Assembly: GCA_035573675.1 (NCBI GenBank)
Contig: DATMAB010000020.1
Coordinates: forward strand, 24,408-88,407
From: Terriglobales bacterium
GTDB taxonomy: Bacteria > Acidobacteriota > Terriglobia > Terriglobales > Acidobacteriaceae
Reading direction: 5' to 3'
DNA: 64,000 nt
Position 1 is the stretch's first letter; every line of letters begins with the position of its first letter. A model generated the notes under the pieces. The model did not search any database. It was not told where the DNA came from and worked only from the letters and a program-made list of their open reading frames with translations. The position numbers and the translations under genes were made by a program. Shown here in pieces: positions 55,269-64,000 of this stretch.

Positions 55269-55715
55269 TCAGGCGGCCTTGGCGCTGCGGGCGCGTTCGT
55301 AGCCGACGGCGGCGTAATAGAGGGCGCGGTCGAAGAACTGGTCGAGGGCCTGTACCAGTTCCAGTTCCCCGTAGAGCTCCATCGGATTGTCGACGAACAC
55401 CTCCGAGCGCAGAAAGTCGTGCAGGTGCTGCTTGGTGGACAGGAACGCCCAAAGGAACTGGCTGAAGGCCACGCCCTGAGCGGCGCGGCGGGCGCCGAGC
55501 TCGAGGTAGCGCCGCTCGATCTCGACTTCACTCTTACCCATCAGCCAGTCGCTTAGGTTGCGATAGATCTCGTAGGTGCGCTCTTCCAGCTCGTCGACGG
55601 GAACACAGCGGCGCAGGTCGCTGGCCCGCTCGGACGACTGCAGCTTGTTGAGCAAGCCCTGGGAGAGTTCGGAGGAGCGGGATTCGATCAGTTGGACCAG
55701 CCGGGCGGTGACCAT
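55269..55715 (-). CDS. RsbRD-like N-terminal sensor domain protein
   Basis: This 148-residue helical protein resembles the RsbRD N-terminal domain (PF14361). It has LVQLIESRSSELSQGLLNKLQSS, followed by YEIYRNLSDWLMGKSEVEIERRYLELGARRAAQGVAFSQFLWAF. In stressosome proteins such a domain precedes a STAS domain. Here it stands alone, so it may be a signalling partner or haem-binding globin-like sensor. A strong AAGGAGG ribosome-binding site precedes the ATG at 55715. It is convergent with the CYTH gene, with about 65 bp between. Confidence 0.78.
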   Translation of the reverse strand: MVTARLVQLIESRSSELSQGLLNKLQSSERASDLRRCVPVDELEERTYEIYRNLSDWLMGKSEVEIERRYLELGARRAAQGVAFSQFLWAFLSTKQHLHDFLRSEVFVDNPMELYGELELVQALDQFFDRALYYAAVGYERARSAKAA

Positions 55716-55868
55716 GGTGCGCCTCCTTGAGTCTGAGGCAATTCTAGCGCGATTGTGGCCGGTTTTGGCTGTGCGCGCGGTGACGCGAAAAACTGACAAA
55801 AGGTCTTCTCCTCCGTCTATGCTGCATTGAGCCCATCTCGATTTCGGTAAACCACGGAGAGCAAAGCC

Positions 55869-57416
55869 ATGAAAAGTTCGTCTCGTCCAGTTCCAGGAGT
55901 GGCGGGCGGCCGCGAACTGATTGTGATCGGGGCGTTCGCTGCCGTGAAACTGGTTCTCCATCTGGCAACTGCAGCCCACTACGGATATTTCCGCGACGAG
56001 TTGTACTTCATCGCTCAAAGCGAACATCTGGACTGGGGTTATGTGGACGTGGCACCCATGACCGCGTGGCTGGCCAGGCTGATGCGCATGCTGTTGGGTG
56101 ACTCGCTGTTCGCGATCCACGTGCTGCCGGCCCTGGCGGGGGCCGCGACGATAGTTCTAACGGGCCTGCTGGCCCGCGAGTTGGGCGGACGTCGCTTTGC
56201 GGTGGGGCTGGCCTGCCTGGTGGTGCTGCTGGCCCCGGTGTTCCTGGTCGACGACAGCCTGCTCGGTCCTGGGGCGCTGGAGCGACTGCTTTGGGTAGCC
56301 TGCACCTACTGCGTGGTGCTGGCGATCCGGCGGCAAGAGCCGAGGTACTGGCTCCTGTTCGGAATGCTGGCTGGATTGGGACTGGAAACCAAGCATTCTT
56401 TCCTCTTCTTCGGCTTCGGACTTTTCACGGGCCTGCTGCTAACGAATGAACGGAACAGGTTCCGTGAGCGGCATATCTGGATCGCCGGCGCAATCGCTTT
56501 ACTCCTGTTCCTGCCGAATCTCGTGTGGCAAATACATCACGACTTTCCCACAATCGAGGGACTACGCAACGTACAGCGGCAACAGAAGAACGTGGTGTTT
56601 TCGCCTTCAGGATATGTGTTCCAGCAGATCCTGATGCTTTTGCCTACGAGCGTGCTCGTGTGGATGGCAGGCCTGTGGTTCTACTTCTTCCATGAGCACG
56701 GACAGCGTTACCGCCTGCTGGGCTGGACCTATCTGGCGGTGCTGCTGATGATGATCGGCCTGAAAGGCAAACCCTACTACATGGCACCGCTGTACCCCAT
56801 GCTTCTGGCCGGTGGCGCCGTGTGGATCGATGAGATCGCGAACCGACACCGATGGAGGTGGCTGCGGCCAGTGAGCGTGGCACTGATCCTCCTGCCGGGG
56901 GTCGCGTCGGCGCCGGGGTTCCTGCCGGTGCTGCCCCCGGAGCAGGCCGTAACGTACATGGAGAGAATGCGGTTGCGCCCATCCAAGACCGAGGTGGGCC
57001 ACATGGGCGCGCTGCCTCAGTACTTCGGGGACCGCTTCGGATGGCCGGAAATGGTGGAGGCCGTAGCGCAGGCGTACAACGCGCTCCCTCCGGAGGAGCG
57101 AGCGCAGACAGGAATCCTCGCCAACAACTACGGTGAGGCCGGAGCAATCGACCTGCTGGGGAGGAAATACGGACTTCCGAAGGCGACTTCACCACACCAA
57201 AACTATTTCTACTGGGGACCGGGGGAACAGAAGCGGAACTACATCGTCCTGCAGGACGAGGAAGAGCACCTGCGTGAGGTGTGCGATGCGGTGGAAGTAG
57301 TGGCGGTGCTGGACCATCCCTACGCGATGCAGGAGGAGCGCCGACCGGTGCACCTGTGCCGCGGGCTGCGGCTCAACCTGAAGGAACGCTGGCCGCGCAT
57401 GAAGCACTGGAATTAG
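55869..57416 (+). CDS. Polyprenyl-phosphate-dependent glycosyltransferase (GT39/ArnT-like)
   Basis: This membrane protein of 515 residues has about eleven hydrophobic segments. The first outer loop has HYGYFRDELYFIAQSEHL, where RDELYF is the typical PMT_2 catalytic-loop motif, and the next loop has VDVAPMTAWLARL. The C-terminal soluble part (about 360-515) holds ILANNYGEAGAIDLLG. The donor lipid sugar and acceptor are unknown. It starts after a GGAGAG ribosome-binding site. The 3' end overlaps the convergent gdx gene by 4 bp. Confidence 0.85.
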   Translation: MKSSSRPVPGVAGGRELIVIGAFAAVKLVLHLATAAHYGYFRDELYFIAQSEHLDWGYVDVAPMTAWLARLMRMLLGDSLFAIHVLPALAGAATIVLTGLLARELGGRRFAVGLACLVVLLAPVFLVDDSLLGPGALERLLWVACTYCVVLAIRRQEPRYWLLFGMLAGLGLETKHSFLFFGFGLFTGLLLTNERNRFRERHIWIAGAIALLLFLPNLVWQIHHDFPTIEGLRNVQRQQKNVVFSPSGYVFQQILMLLPTSVLVWMAGLWFYFFHEHGQRYRLLGWTYLAVLLMMIGLKGKPYYMAPLYPMLLAGGAVWIDEIANRHRWRWLRPVSVALILLPGVASAPGFLPVLPPEQAVTYMERMRLRPSKTEVGHMGALPQYFGDRFGWPEMVEAVAQAYNALPPEERAQTGILANNYGEAGAIDLLGRKYGLPKATSPHQNYFYWGPGEQKRNYIVLQDEEEHLREVCDAVEVVAVLDHPYAMQEERRPVHLCRGLRLNLKERWPRMKHWN

Positions 57417-57733
57417 CGGGCTCCGAACAGACGCAGGCCGGCGATGCCGATGACGATGAGCGCGATACTGGCGAGCCGCAGTCCGTGGCTGGATTCGGCG
57501 AACAGGACCATGCCCAGTACCGCCGTGCCCAGCGCGCCGATGCCGGTCCACACGGCGTAGGCCGTGCCGATGGGGAGCCTCTCGGCGGCCAGTCCAAGCA
57601 GCCAGAAACTGGCAAAGCCGGCGGTGAAGACGATGCCGGTTGGCAGCGCGCGACTAAAGCCCTCCGAATACTTCAGGGCGATGGCCCAAATGATCTCGAA
57701 AACCCCGGCGAGGAGCAGGTAGAGCCAGGACAT
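57413..57733 (-). CDS. gdx: Guanidinium exporter of the SMR family (Gdx/SugE)
   Basis: This is a 106-residue four-helix SMR transporter. All signature residues of Gdx are present: E13 (the coupling carboxylate), S42, Y59 and W62. It shares SWLYLLLAGVFEIIWAI, LKYSEGF and GTAYAVWTGIGA with E. coli SugE. It works as a dual-topology dimer that exports guanidinium in exchange for protons. The upstream region was searched by eye for a guanidine riboswitch and none was recognised. It has a GAGGTG ribosome-binding site. Confidence 0.92.
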   Translation of the reverse strand: MSWLYLLLAGVFEIIWAIALKYSEGFSRALPTGIVFTAGFASFWLLGLAAERLPIGTAYAVWTGIGALGTAVLGMVLFAESSHGLRLASIALIVIGIAGLRLFGAR

Positions 57734-57932
57734 TTCTGTTTCACCTCGGTAGCGGACAGTCTAGCGCCCGCGGCGGGAATCAAACCCAAGATCCTTCGCT
57801 CGGGCTTCCCGCGCGGGAAGCAGTCGCGCCAGGGGGGCTCCTTCGCTTCGCTCAGGATCTCGGCGCGCGGCTGAGACGCCGCGCAAGCGCTCAACCTCGG
57901 CCAGGATGACAGCATCAAGGAAGTAGGTGCTT

Positions 57933-60932
<3,000 letters not shown>

Positions 60933-61020
60933 TCGGAAGTTCCTTCAGCAGGCACAGGCGTGCCCAGAAGACAGCGTACCACATTGGATGCAGACGGCCG
61001 GGCAGGCGGTGCGGGGCCGG

Positions 61021-61060
61021 GTAGCTCCTAGCGACTAGCCTCTAGCTCCTAGCTCGGGCC
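61021..61060. repeat. Word-type repeat (ctcctagcgactagcctctagc family)
   Basis: agctcctagcgactagcc and tctagctcctagctcgg, between divergent secA and the superoxide dismutase gene. A related stretch follows the dismutase gene at 61692-61712. Confidence 0.5.
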
Positions 61061-61131
61061 ATGGGCAATGATGCGGCGCGATAGAATAGATGCTTCGTGG
61101 AACCGCAATTCTCTATTCAGGGAGCGATACG

Positions 61132-61692
61132 ATGAAGGCAGGGATTCGGGCATTTTGGGTCGTCACGATCGCGGTGGGGATGGTGTGGGCGGCATCCAAA
61201 CCAGCGAAAAAGATCGTGGAACTCAAGAACGCCAAGGGTGAGAGCGTAGGCACGGCGACGCTCGTAATGAAGGACCACGCGGGCGTGGGCATCACGCTGC
61301 GGCTGAAGAACCTGCCGCCGGGCGAGCACGCCATCCACATCCATCAGAACGCCAAGTGTGAAGCCGACCCTGCGGCACCGCAGGACGCGTTCAAGTCCGC
61401 CGGGGGGCACTTCAATCCCAACGGCAAGAAGCACGGTTTGGAGAACCCTGAGGGACACCACAACGGCGACATGTACAACATCACGGTGGACAAGGACGGC
61501 CGGTGCTGCAGTAAGGACAATGTGAGGCACGGTCTGCTGAATGACCAGGTAACGCTGGAAGAAGGGCCGGCGAACTCGCTCTTCGCCAACGGCGGAACCG
61601 CGCTGGTGATCCACGAGAAGGCCGACGACATGAAGTCCGATCCGGCGGGCAACGCCGGTGCAAGAATCGCGTGCGGGGTGATTGTGAAGTAG
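61132..61692 (+). CDS. sodC: Cu/Zn superoxide dismutase (exported)
   Basis: The 186-residue periplasmic SOD has an N-terminal signal peptide ([20 protein letters not shown]). The copper-site motif [11 protein letters not shown], zinc-site GGHFNP and H...D residues ([11 protein letters not shown]), and the end signature [21 protein letters not shown] are all present, including the disulfide cysteines. It detoxifies superoxide outside the cytoplasm. The ATG at 61132 is preceded by GGGAGCG. A longer frame from 61090 would disrupt the signal peptide. Confidence 0.92.
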   Translation: MKAGIRAFWVVTIAVGMVWAASKPAKKIVELKNAKGESVGTATLVMKDHAGVGITLRLKNLPPGEHAIHIHQNAKCEADPAAPQDAFKSAGGHFNPNGKKHGLENPEGHHNGDMYNITVDKDGRCCSKDNVRHGLLNDQVTLEEGPANSLFANGGTALVIHEKADDMKSDPAGNAGARIACGVIVK

Positions 61693-61715
61693 CCGTTAGC
61701 TTCTAGCTCTAGCTT

Positions 61716-61737
61716 GTGACAGTTGTCCGATTGTCAC
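61716..61737. repeat. 22-bp palindrome, copy 1
   Basis: Arms gtgaca and tgtcac with a gttgtccgat centre. It shares its outer 6 nt on the left and 10 nt on the right with the copy at 62345. Confidence 0.5.
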
Positions 61738-62238
61738 TTGGCAGGTGGCGTTGGGTACTGGAGCTTGGGCAGCCTAATCTCGTGTTCGAACTGCTGCCCG
61801 ACGAAGACTCGCCTCTGCGCTTCATCGTTCATTCGTTTTGCGCAACGGCCCTGCCGTTGTTTGTCGTGCTTGCACCTTGGCTCTTGATCGAGCTGCTCGC
61901 GCCCAGTGCTCCCACTTCCGCTTTGGCAAGAGGATGGCTCCATCTGGGTGACTGCTTATTCGAACCGCCGTTGTACCTCGGCCCCTTCCTCATAGGGCTG
62001 AGTCTTCGGCCGGCTCATCAATGGCTACCTCGGGGATGGCGAGGCAAAGTGGGTCTGGGTAATTCCCGGAACTCTTTGGGCGTTGCAAGGCGGTCCTTTC
62101 TACGAATGGCTGAGTTGGGACAGCGATGAGTGTTTTGGGCAAATTCTGTTCAGCATGCCGTTCTTCGCCTCGGCTGGATACTCCATTGGTGCCTACTACG
62201 GGAGGCGTGCAGGTGCACAACCTCAAACAGCGCCATAA
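61716..62238 (+). pseudogene. Frameshifted membrane protein gene, family unknown
   Basis: Two overlapping frames read as one membrane protein. The first (from about 61716) gives hydrophobic segments SFCATALPLFVVLAPWLLIELL and YLGPFLIGL. At about 62001 an extra A appears to shift the frame. The second then reads VFGRLINGYLGDGEAKWVWV and later FGQILFSMPFFASAGYSIGAYYGRR to a TAA at 62236-62238. Removing the extra base gives a continuous protein of about 170 residues with three or four membrane segments. I do not recognise the family. The start is uncertain because the GTG at 61716 lies in a palindromic repeat. Confidence 0.55.
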
Positions 62239-62251
62239 GCCGACTATCCAG

Positions 62252-62303
62252 CGGCTGAAGCCGGCTTTCACGTGAGCCTCTCTGGCACGACTGAAGTCGT
62301 GCC
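62252..62303. repeat. Small palindromes with TGAA loops
   Basis: cggc-tgaa-gccg (62252-62263) and ggcacgac-tgaa-gtcgtgcc (62284-62303). They share the loop and are probably members of one short interspersed family. Confidence 0.55.
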
Positions 62304-62344
62304 TGATACGAACCTGTGAAGGCGAAGGACCGGGGGTCGATCTT

Positions 62345-62366
62345 GTGACAATCGCCCGATTGTCAC
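62345..62366. repeat. 22-bp palindrome, copy 2 (perfect)
   Basis: Arms gtgacaatcg and cgattgtcac with a 2-nt centre. It lies 47 bp before the acyl-CoA synthetase start, so it could be an operator. Confidence 0.55.
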
Positions 62367-62397
62367 TCCGCGGCTGGTCTTCACATCAGCGCAGGCG

Positions 62398-62403
62398 TAG
62401 CAT
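62398..62403 (+). promoter_or_regulatory. -10 candidate for the acyl-CoA synthetase gene
   Basis: TAGCAT ends 10 nt before the ATG, giving a leader of about 3 nt. The perfect 22-bp palindrome lies about 31 bp upstream, near where a -35 would be. Confidence 0.3.
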
Positions 62404-62413
62404 CTAACCGTCT

Positions 62414-64000
62414 ATGGGCCGAAGTGTGGCCAATTCGACCACGACTGTGCTCGCACTGGAGACGCCGGCAGCTTCGGCTCCGGTGGGTGCGGCGAACTTC
62501 TACCGGCGGTTCCTGGAAACCGTGGAGCGCTGGCCGGACCACGTGGCGGTAGAGATGCAGCGCTCCGATCCGGCAAAGCCGGTGGAACGGCACACGTATG
62601 CGGAGTTGCGTCGGGACGCCGAGTCCATCGGCCGCTGGCTGGCGGAGCAGGGCCTGGAGCGCGGTGCACGCTGCGCCATTCTGGCGTCCAACGGACCGCG
62701 CTGGGTAGCGGCCTACCTGGGCGCGGTCGCGGCCGGCATGGTGGCCGTGCCGCTGGACATCGCCCTCAAGCCGGAGCAGGTGGCGCGCCTGCTGGCCGAT
62801 AGCGGCAGCACGGTGCTGTTCGTGGATGGGCGACACCTGGCGGCGGGCGAACGAGCGGCTTCGGGCCTGAAGTGCCGGATTGTTTTGCTGGAACTGGAAG
62901 CTGAAGGCAAGGGCCGCTTTCCCAACGTAGAAGAGATGTTCGCGGCTGGCCCGGGCGACTTCACGCCCGTTGACACCGCGCTGGACGAGACGGTCCTGCT
63001 GCTCTACACGTCGGGCACGACGGCGGATCCGAAAGGCGTCGTCCTCACCAATGACAACCTGCTGGCGGAAGTGGAGGCGGTCTTCAAGTTCATCCAAGTC
63101 ACGCCGAAGGATTCCATCCTGGGCGTGCTGCCGCTGTTCCACGCGCTGGCGCAAATGGCCAACCTGCTGCTGCCGTTCGCCGCGGGCGCGCGCGTGGTCT
63201 ACCTGGAGCAATTGAACACCAGCGAACTGATGCGCGCGCTGCGCGAGCGCGACGTCACGCTGTTCTGCTGCGTGCCGCAGTTCTTCTACCTGATCCACGA
63301 ACGCATCCTGAAACAAGTGAAGGAGCGAGGCGCTCTGGCGCAAGCCGCCTTCCGGGTGCTGATGGGCGTCTCGCGATTGGGGCGTCGCGTGGGCATCAAC
63401 CTGGGAAAAGTCTTCTTCAAGAAGGCGCACCAGGCGCTGGGGACACACATGCGTTTCCTCATCACCGGCGGCTCGCGGTTCGATGCGGCCATCGGACGCG
63501 ACCTGGAAGCGATGGGCTTCGACATCCTGCAGGCCTACGGGCTGACGGAAACCTCCGGCGGAGCGTTTGCTACGCCCATCGGTCAGAACGTGATCGGGTC
63601 CGTGGGCAAGCCGCTCTACGGTGTGGAGGCGCGGCTGGCCGACACGCAAGCCAGCGAGGACGAGGAAGGGCCGGCGGCGGGCGAGATCCTGATCCGCAGC
63701 CGCATCGTGATGAAGGGCTACTACAAGCGTCCGGAGGCCACCGCGGAAGTGCTGCGCGACGGCTGGCTCTACACCGGCGACCTGGGCTACTTCGACGAGG
63801 ACGGCAACCTGTTCATCACCGGGCGCAAGAAGGACGTGATCGTCCTCAGCTCAGGCAAAAACATTTATCCGGAAGAGATTGAGGCGCACTACCAGCAGTC
63901 GCCCTGGATCAAGGAAGTATGCGTGCTGGGCCTGGAAAGCCGGCCGGGCGAGCCCTTCGCCGAGCGGCTGCACGCGGTCATCGTGCCCGACTTCGAGTTG
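62414..64000 (+). CDS. Long-chain acyl-CoA synthetase-like AMP-forming enzyme, cut by window edge
   Basis: This frame stays open from the ATG at 62414 to the window edge (529 residues). It has the AMP-binding motif YTSGTTADPKGV, the adenylate-forming A5 motif YGLTETSGG, and GDLGYFDEDGNLFITGRKKDVI with the hinge aspartate. This is a fatty-acyl-CoA (FadD) or related carboxylate-CoA ligase. Only the end of the small C-terminal lid domain is missing. The substrate chain length is not evident. Upstream is a perfect 22-bp palindrome that could be an operator. Confidence 0.9.
   Translation, partial: MGRSVANSTTTVLALETPAASAPVGAANFYRRFLETVERWPDHVAVEMQRSDPAKPVERHTYAELRRDAESIGRWLAEQGLERGARCAILASNGPRWVAAYLGAVAAGMVAVPLDIALKPEQVARLLADSGSTVLFVDGRHLAAGERAASGLKCRIVLLELEAEGKGRFPNVEEMFAAGPGDFTPVDTALDETVLLLYTSGTTADPKGVVLTNDNLLAEVEAVFKFIQVTPKDSILGVLPLFHALAQMANLLLPFAAGARVVYLEQLNTSELMRALRERDVTLFCCVPQFFYLIHERILKQVKERGALAQAAFRVLMGVSRLGRRVGINLGKVFFKKAHQALGTHMRFLITGGSRFDAAIGRDLEAMGFDILQAYGLTETSGGAFATPIGQNVIGSVGKPLYGVEARLADTQASEDEEGPAAGEILIRSRIVMKGYYKRPEATAEVLRDGWLYTGDLGYFDEDGNLFITGRKKDVIVLSSGKNIYPEEIEAHYQQSPWIKEVCVLGLESRPGEPFAERLHAVIVPDFEL

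Noticed and set aside
57760..57800. tRNA pseudogene on the minus strand (gggtttgattccc looks like a T arm)
   Set aside because: No matching acceptor stem, D arm or anticodon stem at the right distances.
57734..57932. Guanidine riboswitch upstream of the gdx exporter
   Set aside because: The region was read for ykkC-type (I), mini-ykkC (two ACGR-loop hairpins) and type III features. A CCGAGGTG near the start resembles only a ribosome-binding site, and the rest is of the gcgaagcgaagga repeat type.

Overview
This is a GC-rich bacterial chromosome segment. Two Pkn-type kinases carry C-terminal sensor domains (one TolB-like plus TPR, one beta-propeller). There is also a secretin with a cohesin-like tail, a TMTC/DUF1736 mannosyltransferase-like pair, and a tig-clpP-clpX-lon-rho block. 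Together these suggest an Acidobacteriota member of the Terriglobia/Koribacter type. That assignment is an inference from gene content; the window has no rRNA to confirm it. Nothing here looks like a phage, plasmid, CRISPR array or intact insertion sequence.

Layout. 1-8.0 kb: divergent TMTC-like paralogues, a frameshifted sppA, an NTF2-like gene, and an ABC exporter with a TPR membrane protein. 8.1-15.8 kb: lolA, then a type IV pilus/type II secretion assembly operon (gspF, gspE/pilB, pilM, pilN, pilO, pilP-like, pseudopilin). 15.8-20.6 kb: an acetyltransferase remnant, erpA, two small membrane proteins, tRNA-Leu(UAG), DUF3467, a GT39-like enzyme, a family 5 uracil-DNA glycosylase and an ABM-fold protein. 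20.8-28 kb: tig, clpP, clpX, lon and rho. 28-38.7 kb: two receptor-like Ser/Thr kinases flanking a hutU-hutI-M1 aminopeptidase operon. 38.7-42.3 kb (minus strand): secretin, two GspG-type pseudopilins and a zinc-ribbon protein, which look like the missing outer-membrane and pilin parts of the 8-15 kb machine. 42.5-55.7 kb: smpB, pepA, a PD-(D/E)XK-like gene behind a possible attenuator, argS, larC, metG, tatD, yajQ, a polyprenyl synthase, a CYTH protein and an RsbRD-like sensor. 55.9-64 kb: a second GT39-like enzyme, a guanidinium exporter, secA, Cu/Zn superoxide dismutase, a frameshifted membrane gene and a truncated acyl-CoA synthetase.

Three window-wide patterns stand out. (1) A TAnnnT -10 element lies exactly 7 nt before the start of four genes and of the tRNA, with near misses elsewhere, which points to leaderless transcription. 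(2) Most intergenic gaps hold short degenerate 'word' repeats in a handful of families on both strands, and one family sits in frame inside argS. (3) Several palindromic repeat families recur between genes. Two genes (sppA and a membrane protein near 62 kb) are broken by single-base frameshifts, which could be real decay or sequence errors.
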